A program made the translations under genes and the position numbers. From contig CM019824.1 of assembly GCA_009763385.1 (NCBI GenBank), forward strand, positions 112,486,660 through 112,550,659: DNA of 64,000 bases, given 5' to 3'. This document shows, in pieces, positions 52,583 to 62,992 of this stretch. The notes under the pieces are model-generated. The model ran no database searches. It was not told the DNA's origin and saw only the letters and a program-made list of their open reading frames with translations. How positions within the stretch are numbered: the first letter of the stretch is position 1; each line of letters opens with the position of its first letter. Origin of the DNA: Coix lacryma-jobi var. lacryma-jobi (lineage: Eukaryota; Streptophyta; Magnoliopsida; Poales; Poaceae).

Positions 52583-54149
52583 ATAACCTTTGTCCAGTAG
52601 TCTTCTTGCACTTGTCGCTGAATTTCCTTTGTTTCTTCCGGGTTTGTCCTGTATGGCGCACGGTTTGGCAAAGATGCACCAGGAATAAGATCAATTTGGT
52701 GCTCAATCCCGCGTAGTGGTGGCAGCCCGCTGGTACCCCCGCTCCGCTTGGAAATCTCTCAAACACTCTAATACTCCTGCAAACGTTAGCAACAGCAGGG
52801 GGCAAAGAACATTGCATATCCTCAATTGAAATCAAAGCATCCTTGCATATCAAAGCATAAGCAACAGAAGTGGATGCATTGAACTCATTAATATCTGATT
52901 TGGTAGCTATCATACAACGTCCTTTCAGTTTTATCTCATCTTTGTTACCAATTACAGACTTTATCATTTTTATTGCTCTCGCTCTTTGCTTTAGTAGCCC
53001 TTGCAACATCAGTTTGCATAATAGTTTCAGGGGACATAGGATGCAGCACACATTTTTGCGATCATGGTATAGAAAAGAATACTGATTTGATCTACCATGA
53101 TGCATAGAATCTCTATCAAATTGCCAAGGTCTACCTAGCAGAATGTTACAAGCTTGCATAGGCACAACATCACATTCAACAATATCTTTGTAGGATCCGA
53201 TGGAAAAATTGATTCTCACAAGTCTAGTTACCTTTGCCTTACCACTGTTGTTCAGCCATTGGATGTAGTAGGGATGCGGGTGTGGTTTGGTGTTGAGGGC
53301 AAGTTTCTGCACCATATCGCTGCTTGCCAAGTTGTTGCAGCTACCTCCATCAATGATCATGCGGCAGGAACGCTCTTTGATGACACACTTTGTTTGGAAT
53401 AAAATATGTCGCTGATTTTGCTCCGCCTTCTCCATTTGTGCACTAAGCACTCGCTGCACGATCAAGCTTTCATAGTGGTCCGCTTCACCTGCATTAATAT
53501 GTTCTTCTATTTGTTCTTCATTACCTGCATGGTCAGTCGCAAGCAGTGCAAGCGTGTCTTCATCAAAATCACTAGCAGATGAGCACTCACCATCATCTTT
53601 GACAATCATAACTCGCTTGTTTGGACAGTCACGCATCATGTGTCCATATCCCTTGCACCGGTGACATTGTATGTTGCTTGTTCTACCCCTCGATGCCACG
53701 GATGAAGTACTCGCAGCAGGCTTTTGCATCGTCTTTGCAACTGAATTTGTGGGAGCAGCTCGAGTCTTGTCACTAGATGATGGAGTAGACATACGTGTAG
53801 ATGGAGTTGTAGTCATGCGTTGCTGCCATGAATTAGCCTTCCCTGCAGAAATATTAGTCCTTGCGCTAGCACGTCGTCCCTGCACTTCCCTTTCAGCTTT
53901 ACAAGCAAGATGAAACAAACGGGTTACACTATTGTATTCCTTGTAAGCGAGGATGTCCTGAATTTCCCGATTTAACCCACCCAAAAATCTAGCCATAGCC
54001 GGTTCCTCATCCTCCTCTAGGTTACAACGCAACATACCCGTTTGTAATTCCTGATAATATTCTTCTACACTTTTAGCACCTTGTCTCAATTGCTGCAACT
54101 TATTTATCATATCACGGGCATAGTAAGATGGAACAAATCTAGCTCTCAT
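52566..54149 (-). CDS. gag: CRM-3 Gag C-terminal part and protease
   Basis: 527 codons: RARFVPSYYARDMINKLQQL, SVEEYYQELQTGMLRC and ARFLGGLNREIQD (capsid end), knuckle CHRCKGYGHMMRDC, acidic spacer (DDGECSSASDFDEDTLALL), protease MIIDGGSCNNLAS, CNILLGRPWQFDRD. It stays in frame through the protease point where CRM-2 is broken (about 53300). It is itself broken downstream near 53060-53090 and 52760-52800, where family similarity shifts frame, before the RT. Confidence 0.88.
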   Translation of the reverse strand: MRARFVPSYYARDMINKLQQLRQGAKSVEEYYQELQTGMLRCNLEEDEEPAMARFLGGLNREIQDILAYKEYNSVTRLFHLACKAEREVQGRRASARTNISAGKANSWQQRMTTTPSTRMSTPSSSDKTRAAPTNSVAKTMQKPAASTSSVASRGRTSNIQCHRCKGYGHMMRDCPNKRVMIVKDDGECSSASDFDEDTLALLATDHAGNEEQIEEHINAGEADHYESLIVQRVLSAQMEKAEQNQRHILFQTKCVIKERSCRMIIDGGSCNNLASSDMVQKLALNTKPHPHPYYIQWLNNSGKAKVTRLVRINFSIGSYKDIVECDVVPMQACNILLGRPWQFDRDSMHHGRSNQYSFLYHDRKNVCCILCPLKLLCKLMLQGLLKQRARAIKMIKSVIGNKDEIKLKGRCMIATKSDINEFNASTSVAYALICKDALISIEDMQCSLPPAVANVCRSIRVFERFPSGAGVPAGCHHYAGLSTKLILFLVHLCQTVRHTGQTRKKQRKFSDKCKKTTGQRLCARIP

Positions 54150-54186
54150 GGCTCGTTTCAGCGCATCCCAAGTTCTAGGTAAGTTA

Positions 54187-54855
54187 TTAGGATTTTTCTT
54201 GCCATATTCTATCCACCAAACAGAAGCAAAATCTGTAAAACACTACACTAGTAGCAGCCCTAACACGTGTAGTCTCAGGAAATTCATGACATGCAAACTT
54301 TTGATCAACAGCAATCTCCCAAGTAATGTAGGCATCAGGGTCATATTTACCATCAAAAGGAGGTATCTTAAATTTAATCTTACTGAAAGCATCATCATTA
54401 TTGTGTACCTCGCGTCGGCGGTTGCCACCCATACCTCTACGGTTGTGACGTAGGCGTCGTCGATCACGAGCGTCTTGATCATCATGCTCAGTATCAGCAG
54501 TGTAGTCATCTTCATGACTACCGTGCTCTCGATCTCCCTCCTTTTCTTCTTTATGCTTCTCTTTATCTTCGGTGTGGAAGTCATCAAATCGCCTTAGGAG
54601 AGCAGCAAGGCTTTTGTCCACACTAGCAACGGATTCCTCCAAACTTGTAAGCTTGTTGTTTGTGGCCATCTGCGTAGCCTCCAACTGCCCCAGCTTTTCA
54701 TTTGTCACCTGCAAGTCATTATCAAGTCCCTCTGTGTGCAGCTTCACTTTCCTTTCAAAATGCTGTATGATGCCCTTAGTGCGAGGTGTATGTAGTGTTT
54801 CGTTGTCATCATCTCCCCTGTCATGGTTCAAAAACAAAGACAACAAGAAAGGCAA
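54187..54855 (-). pseudogene. gag: CRM-3 Gag N-terminal part
   Basis: After an unrelated 12-residue lead (a G run at about 54813-54816 is one base shorter than in CRM-2, so the natural start codon is out of frame) the frame reads GDDDNETLHTPRTKGIIQHFERKVKL, the coiled-coil QLEATQMATNNKLTSLEES and KIPPFDGKYDPDAYITWEI. It ends at 54187 after a small insertion near 54238. The rest of gag follows at 54149. Confidence 0.86.
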
Positions 54856-55275
54856 GTGAAGAAATAAAAGCCCTACAACTACTAGGATGTAGCTACAGCA
54901 AGTCTCTCACACTCAACTTGTTACACAAGTTCTTACCAATTCTTACCTTGCTTGACAGGAGGGGTCGTCTACCAACAAGTCTTCAGCAATGGATGAAGTG
55001 TATCGGTGCTGCGGCACAAGACCTGTCAAGCTGTAGAGTATGTGGAGCTATAGGTGGGCTGAAACAAGGAACGAACTAGCACCACGTTAGTTATAAAGGC
55101 GAGCTGAATAAACGTTCGACGACGGTACTGTGCTGGTCCTAGGCTAGACCGTGCTAGAGACGCAAGCCTGGACACAAAGAAAACCACAGCACACCCCTGA
55201 AAACAAGGTGGAACAAACCTAAATCAATATGAAAAACAGCCCATTTTTTTTGAATCTTTTCTCTTTTTTTTTTTC

Positions 55276-55306
<31 letters not shown>

Positions 55307-55962
55307 GGGCAACCTCAAAAACTGATTATATGAACAAAAGAATACAAAGGAGCAATACGGTACACACACTTTTTCCGAAAGTACAGGGGTATTCCGGTAA
55401 GAAGAAGATACTCTCTCTCTCTCTCTCTCTCTAGAGTAAGGCCGAACAAGTATGGAGTTATCTTTCTTTTGGAATCACAGAAGGACTCACGTAGACGGAG
55501 TTCAGGATATATTAACAAGCGGACTCCAAGTTCTACTCGGTTTCCACTCAGAACCAACCACAAACGGATTCCACCTATTGCCGAGTTCTACTCGGTTTCC
55601 TTTTTTTTATCACGTTGGTGGAACTCAGATTGGAACTCAACTCGATCCGGACCAAGACCACAGACAGTTCAATTCCGACTTCACAACAGATTCGACAGAG
55701 AGAAGATATGGTAATACTCGGCTGTGTATAGATGGTGCCAAGAACTCGAAACTCTAAAGGACTAGACACTAAGACCAGCAACTCGACACAAACCGAAGCA
55801 ACGCAAATTCAACAAGCCCTAACTAAACGGTACTAGCCAAGGCACAAAGGTTTAATAGGATTATGGAAAAACTAATCTACTATATTTTTTTTTGGCTTTT
55901 CTGGACTATAGGAAATTAATTAAAAACAGCAATGGATTAGAAGTCTCTCACCGAAGAACCTT
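54856..55962 (-). other. CRM-3 5' untranslated leader with T-rich tract
   Basis: Same leader as CRM-2 (28551-29637). It carries a T-rich, C-interrupted tract at 55242-55306 in place of the pure A run in CRM-2, and (CT)n at 55410-55433. About 35 bp at 55366-55408 (CTTTTTCCGAAAGTACAGGG region) have no equivalent in CRM-2, where GTGTGTGT follows the GA tract directly. No coding signal. Confidence 0.7.
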
Positions 55963-55975
55963 GCTCTGATTACCA
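55963..55975 (-). promoter_or_regulatory. CRM-3 primer binding site, same extra-A variant as CRM-2
   Basis: Minus strand TGGTAATCAGAGC, two bases from the LTR start at 55978. Identical to CRM-2 at 28538-28550, one A more than the standard initiator tRNA-Met complement. Confidence 0.82.
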
Positions 55976-55977
55976 AC

Positions 55978-56897
55978 TGATGCGAACCCGCTAGGGTTTT
56001 TGCCCGATCTTTCGATGAGAAACGGGGATAACTCGATTGGTGGATGGAGATGACGTTCACGGCCCGCACTACAGCCCTCAAGACCGCGCCTTAGCAACCG
56101 ATACACCACGTCCAATAGCCGTCACACGATCTTGTGGAGCGCGACAACCAGCCCCTAGGGCTCCCGTCCTGCAAGCAATCGAAGAACTAGCAAGAACGAG
56201 GAAACAAGCACTGAATTTGCAAGATGAAATTGAAGGTTTCAAACTGAATCTTAATCTACAATGGGGTTCCGAAGACAAGGAGACGGGCGGCTGATCCTGC
56301 ACGCGCGCCTACAAGCAAGTAGCTAAGGCTAAACTTGATCTAAACAAAACCCAAACCGACCATGGCGGCTATAGAGGGATATAAGTAGATGGATTGACGA
56401 CCAAAAGAGTGTTGGGGTCGTCCTCCAACCCTAGGACGCGTCCCTAATGGACCCAACTTGATACATGGGCCATAAGCCCAAAATGAGGTGACGCAGCACC
56501 CTGGACAGCAAGACCTGTCGACGGTAATTGGATCATTGCCGCTGCTGCCGAACAGATATTGACGTGGGACTTGATTCATATGAAAGTAAACTTGATAAGC
56601 TTTCCAACAAGTCCTGAAGCGCCTGAATCCGAATCCGTATGCAACCGTGGTGGCGGTCACAAGTTGGCGCTTTGCTGCAGTCCGAATCCGGCTACCGCGA
56701 GTCCTTCTCCCTTTCGGTCTTCTCCTCGGTTCCTAATCAAAAGAAGAGTGCACGCGTTTCCATTGTCTAAACAAGATGGACAAGAGCTTATCATGGAACT
56801 CACTTGATGATTAAGTTGACGAGCACGAGCACGAGTAAGAGGGCCAGCTATAGGTTGTGTCGGAGAGGATGTATTGCTGGTGTTAATGTCCTCATCA
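55978..56897 (-). repeat. CRM-3 5' LTR (920 bp)
   Basis: TGATGCGAACCC to GTCCTCATCA on the plus strand; near-identical to 49227-50143 with a few single-base differences, followed by GTTTC. Confidence 0.93.
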
Positions 56898-56902
56898 GTT
56901 TC

Positions 56903-57703
56903 AGGGGAGGCGCGCCAGTTGGGCCTGGCGGGCCGCGCGTGTGCGGGCTACTAGGTGGAGAGGAGGTGGCGCAATGGGCCGGGCTGTTGGCGCAACTGGG
57001 CCAAGAGAAGGACGGGCGAGCGGTGGAGCAGGCCAAGGGGAAGGAGAGGGTTCAGTTGGGCCAGGGAACTAGAGAAGGGTTGGCCCAGAGAAGGAAGGGT
57101 TTTCCCATTTTTGCTCAGGGAAAAGGAGGGGGAGTAAAATAGGAGGTTTGGGTGGATTCATGAAGTGGGGTTGAATAGATTCCGATAAACTTTTGAGGAA
57201 AATCTCAGAGAGGTTGGATGAAGTTTAAAGGATTTGTGAGAGAGGCCGGGAGAGTTGGGATGTGGTCTCGATAAAGATTCATAGAGAGTTACATAGTAGG
57301 GATATGTCAAGGGTTAGGGTAGGGACCCGAGAGTTCTTAAAGGTAGTATACTAGCCTTATACCACGGTCCTTTATGCATGTATGATTATCATGCTACTCA
57401 TCGTGGCGGTCCACTAGTGGTCTGTAGGGTTAGGGCAATTCGGTTCGATGATGGTCACAATAGAAGGTCGGGGTCTTTGAGAGAGACTCGAGATAATCCC
57501 AAAAGAATACAAGGAGGTTGCTATGTTCATGTGCTCTCCAACATAAGACTTAAGTTGCAAAAGAATCTTCAGCAAACTCCTACAAGCAATACTATATGAA
57601 TGCAACAATTTATTTATAAATTGTTTCCGGTTCAGCTAGCAACTACGTGCTTCACACAATCACACAAAAATTTTAAAAAGTCCGGATTTTTTGGGTTGTT
57701 ACA
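56903..57703 (-). repeat. Right remainder of the element A LTR-like segment
   Basis: Continues element A after CRM-3. 56903-57140 is GC-rich with GGGCC repeats, then AT-richer sequence to the terminus GGGTTGTTACA (57693-57703), which on the minus strand is the LTR start TGTAACAACCC. No coding signal. Confidence 0.6.
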
Positions 57704-58122
57704 GTCCACCCACCTTACAAGGATCTTGTCCTCGAGATTTAAGAGTTAGTACTAATGAGTCAGGTCTTCGTTGTCAAGTCATATGCATAATGCATTTGAT
57801 TTTGAACTCTAGCATTTTGAAGAGGGGTTTTGGAAACATTTGTCTTCGGAAGTCCTTTTGAAAAATGGAGAAACCTTGTTTCGCAAAGTAAGGGAAGTTC
57901 TTTTTAGGAAACACTTTTGTAAACATTGTTTGGAAAAAACAACTTAAAGGTAAGGTTTGAAAAATTAAACTGGTATTTCATATCCTTTTTTAGGAACTCG
58001 GTTTGATTTTGAAATCAAATCTTTTCTCCAAATTGTTTTCAGAACATCCACAAAATAGTCTTGGTAAAAACTATGTTTTTGCAAAGCGTGTCTTTCTAAT
58101 AGAGAGTTTTTTTTTTGAAAAC
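57704..58122 (-). other. Element A internal sequence next to its LTR (polypurine tract and 3' pol region)
   Basis: On the minus strand, AAGGTGGGTGGAC (57704-57716) abuts the LTR and resembles a polypurine tract. Reading on, an open stretch LNLEDKILVRWVDCNNP crosses into the LTR. The remaining 400 bp are T-rich, without recognisable motifs, and end at 58123 where another LTR fragment begins. Confidence 0.5.
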
Positions 58123-58286
58123 TGTCGGTGTTTATTAACCGGCAACTCGTCTTGAGGGATCTCAGATGATTTGTTCAGTGGGATCGACGTTCGTAGAACC
58201 CGGCGAGTACACAAGGACAGCTGTTTATTCTGGTTCAGGCCGCTTAATAGCGTAATATCTTACGTCCAGTGCGGCGTGTGCCTTGT
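58123..58286 (+). repeat. LTR fragment B (164 bp), interrupted by LTR C
   Basis: Starts TGTCGGTGTTTATTAACC, a start typical of a common class of grass LTRs, and runs through GAACCCGGCGAGTACACAAGG and TTCAGGCCGCTTAATAGCG, until CTTGT at 58282-58286, where LTR C begins with TGTGACAC. The rest of B is not found in the window. Confidence 0.5.
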
Positions 58287-60062
58287 TGTGACACACTGAA
58301 AATCGCTTTTGGGAAATAGAGTTTAATATGACTTTATTTATTTATTTTTCATGAAACATATAGGTCAAATAATAATTTTTGGTGAATTAATAAATTAAGT
58401 TAGGGCTTAGAAACATTTTTGTGGCATTCATGCTGGAGCATAATATTTTGTTTGAGTGTAAGAATAGTGATGAGTGGTTTGAATACAAATTAGATTTGAA
58501 TTTGAACAAGTTTTCAAAAGAAATAAACAGAAAAAGCTTTTTCTTTTCTCTCCCTCCTCCTACACCCTTTTGGCCCAGCCTGGAAGCCGGCCTGGCCCGT
58601 GGACGCGCCTCCCTCCCCCTCTCCCCGCTCTCTCGCCGCTCGTCGGCCTCGGCCTGCTCCGACCCGCAAGCCGCGCGACCCAGCATCCTCGCGCCGGTCC
58701 AGCTCCCCCCCCCCCCCCCCCGCGCGCTCAACCCGCCCAACTCCGCTCCGCTCCGCGCTCGCGCGCGTCGCCTCGCCGCCGCCCCGCTAATACCCCGGGG
58801 CCGCGCGTCAGTCCCTGCCTTCTCCCTCCCCTCGCGGCCCGCTCAGCACTCACCACCGCCGCCCCCTCCCCTTTTGAAACCGCCGCGCGCGAGTGGCATT
58901 CAAGGCCACTCGGCTTTCAACTGAGCTCGGTGGAGCTCCCCCGACCCCTCGCCGCCCATCCCGAACCCTATAAAGACAAGGCCAAAGCCCTGGCGCTCTT
59001 TCTGACACCCCACTTCTCCTCACACTCCCCCCACCGCCGTCCGCAGCCCCGGCTGCCTATCGCCCTCACCAAGCGTCCCCAGGTGACGCCGCGTCCACCC
59101 CGAGCACCCCGTGCTCTCTCTCTTCTCCTATAGGCGTGTATCCGACCTCACCCGAACCTTCTCTCTCCGTGCAGATCCTGTCGCCGCCTCGACGTCGCTG
59201 TGGTGGGTCCCTGCTGGAGCCGAGGCCACCATCGAGCTCGCCTTCGACCCGCTTCGCACCGGTGCAACCCGCGTGGCCAAAAACCGAGGCCGGGAGCGCG
59301 GACAAGCGAGCTCCCGAGCCGTGTTCATGGCGTGCCGCCGCCTCACGCCGCCGTAGCCACCCCCGCGTCGTCCGATCTGCGCCGAGCGGCTCAGATTAGA
59401 GCATGACCCGCGAAGGGTATGCACCGGGTCTATGGACCCGTGCACCCGAGCACCGCACGCGGTCCACCGCCACCTGGTGGGCCGAACCAATCCCATCGCG
59501 CCGCATGGCGCCGTGTCGGCGCCCAGCGCGGCAGCCGCGCCGCTTTTGCAGAAAAGCCCTCTGTTTTTTGAAAATCAAACCGCAGTCTAGATCAGTTCAA
59601 AAGAGTTTTTTAGGTCTTGTTTCTTATGTTTTAGCCCCTAAACGTTTTGGTTATAGAACCCGCCGTCCAGACCACGCAGAATCACGTGCTAGCCCTGCTG
59701 TCTATAGTTAATTGCGTTTAGGTCCTCGGTTTTCGCGAGGTTAACCCCGCAAAATGAGTTTTATTTACAAAAGTGCCCTGAACTGAAATTTTTTCTTTAT
59801 AACTTTCTCGTTTTAGATCAGATTAGAGTGATCTTTATGTTCCTGTGATTGTATCGACGAGTAGAATAGTTTTTTATATATTTGTCTACCTGTTTTTGAT
59901 GCTTGGTGTACTGTTCTAATAGAAATGTATTTTATCTGCATGTGATGATTGGAATGGATGATTGTGTGGTGCCTTTGACCCCGTTTAGAGTTCAAGTTGT
60001 TCAAGGTTATCGAGAAGAAGATATCTGAAGAAGTGAGGCCATCAATAGAAGTTATTGGAAGG
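58287..60062 (+). repeat. LTR C: Tekay/Huck-like Ty3/gypsy LTR, 3' end interrupted
   Basis: Begins TGTGACACACTG. An AT-rich first part (58300-58540) is followed by a GC-rich part with a C17 run (58705-58721), a TATA box (58969-58975) and a transcribed-region-like segment with TTCTCC/CACC repeats, the same plan as the solo LTR at 37432-41841. It stops at 60062 (GAAGG), where the Tat-like LTR D is inserted. Open frames over 58570-59710 are rich in Pro, Arg and Ala, and are composition artefacts. Clade assignment tentative. Confidence 0.6.
58969..58975 (+). promoter_or_regulatory. TATA box of LTR C
   Basis: TATAAAG in the context CCGAACCCTATAAAGACAAGG, with GC-rich sequence upstream and a CT-rich segment (CTTTCTGACACCCCACTTC) about 30 bp downstream, as expected for an LTR core promoter; transcription would start near 59000. 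Confidence 0.6.
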
Positions 60063-61409
60063 TGTTGACGCAAAATGTGGTACACTGCGCCCTCACACAC
60101 AGCAAGCCGAAAAGCGTGACTTAAATCGGGTACCGATGGTTTGAAATCCGGAGACGTGCCAGTCGGTTTGACCTAAAAACCAACAAGGGATAGAACTGTG
60201 AGAATAAAACTGGAACATACCGGGTGGAAACCAGAGAGTTCCATATTTACGGCCTTGAAGCCAATCACAATGGCCCACAGCTATAGAAGTTGTCTGTCAA
60301 CAAGTTTAAGGGTCATCGGCTAACTCTGAACATAAACGTCATAAGCAGTTGATTGCCGAACGCACATACATGAAAAAGACATGCTTGGATGAATAAAGAT
60401 AAATTATGAATTAACGTGTAACCAATCTTGGCAAGCTAGCCGAGTTGGGGTCCATGAGAAAGGAACATACAAACAAGCATGATCAGACCAATCTAAAACC
60501 TGCATCTGCCGCACGATACCTAGTTTTATCTAAGCCTAAACATGATTGATATGCAATAAACCCACAACATGTAACAATCTAGATTAGAAATTAATCCGTC
60601 CATCATAATTATGTAAAGAAGAACCACAATATTTAAAAGGATATAAATAAACTTGTAAAGCAAGGCCAAACAAAGATCAATCTAGTTTGGGCAAAAAGTG
60701 TGTTATATAAATAATTAAAACATATAACACATGATAACTTAATGAATCTATTAGATCTGCCAAATCTAATAGAGCCAATAACTATCTCATTTTTGCTAAA
60801 CATATGAATAAACGCGTACCGCACGGTATTTACTCATAAGCAAAGCATAAACAAAGACTTCTTGATCATTAACAAAGATCCACCGCACGACCTTTGGGAA
60901 CAGACAAGACTACTTGCATCATATCTAAATCCACCGCATGATACTAGACATGATAACAAGGTTGCCGGGACTTACGGAGGTCGACGGATCGATGTTTCCT
61001 CTCGAAGAACTCGACGACACGACTTAAGGACTCAGGTGGCACGGGGCCGGTTTGTATTGACATGGTTGTGAACAGTTTTACAATGGCCGAGGGTTTATAT
61101 TTATACCCTGGGCGAAATACGAATCCTGGAAGATTACGATTTACACAATAAAACTTGGAAAATACGAGTCCTATTCCTATTTCTTCTTGGCGTCCTCCAT
61201 CGCCACATGTCTTCTTGGCAAGTCGGCTCCACCTGCCATATTTGCTTCCTGAATAGAATCACCGCCTTGCAAGATAGCCGACCGCACAGGCACTTGCTGA
61301 AACTCCGAGAGCTTGCCGACCGTTGGTTTGCTAGCTCGACTAGTATACCTCTCTCACTGCAGCTGGGTCCTCTTGTCATCTCTATGCATGCGAAATTCTG
61401 GTGTTAACA
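60063..61409 (-). repeat. LTR D: 3' LTR of a Tat-like Ty3/gypsy element (1347 bp)
   Basis: TGTTGACGCAAAA to GGTGTTAACA on the plus strand; the ends TGTTGAC/GTTAACA form an imperfect inverted repeat. It is preceded by GAAGG (likely target site). Minus orientation is shown by the purine tract next to its right end (minus strand TTAGGGGGCATG, 61410-61421) and a minus-strand TATA box at 61098-61105 (TATAAATA). No coding content. Confidence 0.75.
61098..61105 (-). promoter_or_regulatory. TATA box of LTR D
   Basis: Minus strand TATAAATA in GGGTATAAATATAAACCC. Position inside the LTR and strand agree with the orientation inferred from the polypurine tract. Confidence 0.6.
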
Positions 61410-61672
61410 CATGCCCCCTAATTTGGGATAAATATTTATTCCAAAATTCATTTCTCCTGTATACTGACGTGGAACCTCGGAAGCATCCACCTTTGTAGAA
61501 ATCTCGCATGCCATAATCGTCTTACCTGCCGATTCATCTCCCGATGCACTCTTTTGGGTCTTTTTAAGTCAACGTACTTCGTTCGGCTTACTCTCTCAAG
61601 CTCCCCCGTTTCAACCTCCAAACCAAGAAAAAACCCTTCTTTCTCCTATCATCGCCAAATCCAATCTAGAAG

Positions 61673-62314
61673 ATGTCTTCTGTGGCGAGCAGACACGTTT
61701 CGAGCTTGGCGTTTCCAGCACCTCCGGGAAAAGGTCGCTCTCTTCTATTTTGTTCCTCAATGAAGCAGCTGTTCTCACTTTGTTACTTTTGTTCAAGAGG
61801 ATTGATGATGATTTCCCCAGAAATCTGACTCAACAGGTCATAGACCTTCAACTTGATTTGGAGGAGAAGGACCAAGAGATCACTCGAGTCTCCCAGGAAC
61901 GTGACGTCGCTCGAAATCGGGCCGCTGGTGAATATTTTTCATCATTTCTGTCTTTGTTTTCCTCCTCTTGCCTTTCCTTACTCTTCTCCCTTTCAGCTCT
62001 GGAGGCCAAACTTGATGCTCTTGAAGCTGTTGTCGCCAATCTCGCCATTACGGCCAATGCACCGGTACGACGGCCCTAAGGCGGGTGAACGAAGTTAAAC
62101 GAATCCTCCTCGATATCTCCAGAGCTGGCATGGGATACGGCACAGCGCTTGCCTTCAACGCTATACGGATTCACTCCGGCGCCGATTACGCAACTTCGAC
62201 GTCTGTGAGCGGGGGCTAGAATACAGGGTAGCACACTCTGTAGATGATATGAAGGAAGCTGGAACAGATCTGGCTAATTCCTTTGACTATGATCTCCTGA
62301 TTTGGAATGGATAG
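61673..62314 (+). pseudogene. Antisense ORF 1 of element D (coiled-coil, transposase_28-like), probably spliced
   Basis: Pieces in order: SSVASRHVSSLAFPAPPGKG from the ATG at 61673; FKRIDDDFPRNLTQQVIDLQLDLEEKDQEI... (a long coiled coil, about 61790-61928); a likely intron 61929-61998 (GTGAAT...TTTCAG); LEAKLDALEAVVANLAI; ALRRVNEVKRILLDISRAGMGYGTALAFNAI (62072-62170); then, after one frame change near 62190, CERGLEYRVAHSVDDMKEAG and NSFDYDLLIW ending at TAG 62312-62314. These blocks look like the C-terminal half of the plant-mobile proteins carried antisense by Tat elements. Frame breaks near 61763 and 62060-62075 may be introns or decay. A polyadenylation-type AATAAA lies at 62363-62368. Confidence 0.55.
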
Positions 62315-62362
62315 AGTGGACGAACTGATTTTTTCACTGTAACTTTGTAACCTATTCTTGTA

Positions 62363-62368
62363 AATAAA
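62363..62368 (+). terminator. Polyadenylation signal candidate, antisense ORF 1
   Basis: AATAAA about 50 bp after the stop codon at 62314, preceded by TTTGTAA-rich sequence (TTCTTGTAAATAAA), typical of plant near-upstream elements. Confidence 0.4.
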
Positions 62369-62992
62369 AGTCTTCCGTTTTACCCTTGAGAATCAATTTG
62401 TGACTGATCTTCGAGATCAATGCATGCTCTGTTTTATGCATTAGTCATTGACTTTAACTTTGCTCCAACGGCGATGTGTATCACATCGGCTATCGCTGAC
62501 AATCATGTCAATCATCTCTGTCCTGTAGGTGATTGCTGTAATCTTTTAAGGGATTTTTTATTTTCAGCTTCTTTGAAGACTTCTCCATTAAAACTTCATT
62601 GCCTAGAATAAAATACAGTCTTTCCCAATTCGAAGACCATCTGCCAGACTTACTGTCTTCGGTGTGTCAATTGGTAATATGTTCCCATACAATCAAACGA
62701 AACTGAGCTCTTCACGCAGCAACAATCCTTAGCCGAATCCATCGGTTTTCCGACTCTGGAGTCACGATCTCCTTAAATCAACAAAATCCGGCCCGTCCCA
62801 ACAATGGCCCATAAATTGTGAAAACCCTACTCCGATGCTTAGCTTTACAGTGTGCAAATCATGGTTCCATAAATATGACCCTACACAGGCCAACACCCTC
62901 AACTTCCAATTGAACAGTTTGACTTGCAAACTCCCCACCTCTCGGCTCTTAGCTCAAACCAGAGAGAAAGAATCCTCGCCTGTACTTTCATC

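Larger units (their letters stand above)
49227..56897 (-). mobile_element. CRM-3: full-length CRM-clade Ty3/gypsy centromeric retrotransposon (7671 bp, minus strand)
   Basis: Mirror image of CRM-2 with LTRs of 917 bp (49227-50143) and 920 bp (55978-56897), primer binding site, gag, protease, RT, RNase H, integrase and polypurine tract, flanked by GTTTC. It is clearly the same family as CRM-1 and CRM-2. The coding region is broken into five frames, several breaks being one-base differences in homopolymers at sites where CRM-2 is open, and vice versa. The two LTRs are almost identical, so the insertion is recent. Confidence 0.93.
43701..57703 (-). mobile_element. Long LTR-like segment of gypsy-type element A, interrupted by CRM-3 and a GATAC-rich element
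   Basis: The left end TGAAACGTCCTC abuts broken Sirevirus-2 RNase H (preceding GCTTT is the likely target site). The right end GGGTTGTTACA is followed by GTCCACCCACCTT, which on the minus strand is a purine-rich tract directly upstream of TGTAACAACCC, as expected for a polypurine tract and 3' LTR. Excluding CRM-3 about 6.3 kb remain, long for one LTR, so another insertion may be hidden. No protein family is recognisable; GC-rich parts (46750-48400 and 56903-57140) only give composition-driven frames. 44150-44280 is CAT/CCA-rich low-complexity DNA. Confidence 0.6.

Noticed and set aside
58570..59711. Possible host gene (187-codon frame, TATA box, CT-rich leader)
   Set aside because: Lies wholly inside LTR C, is Pro/Arg-rich, and the TATA box and leader fit an LTR promoter. 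No conserved domain.
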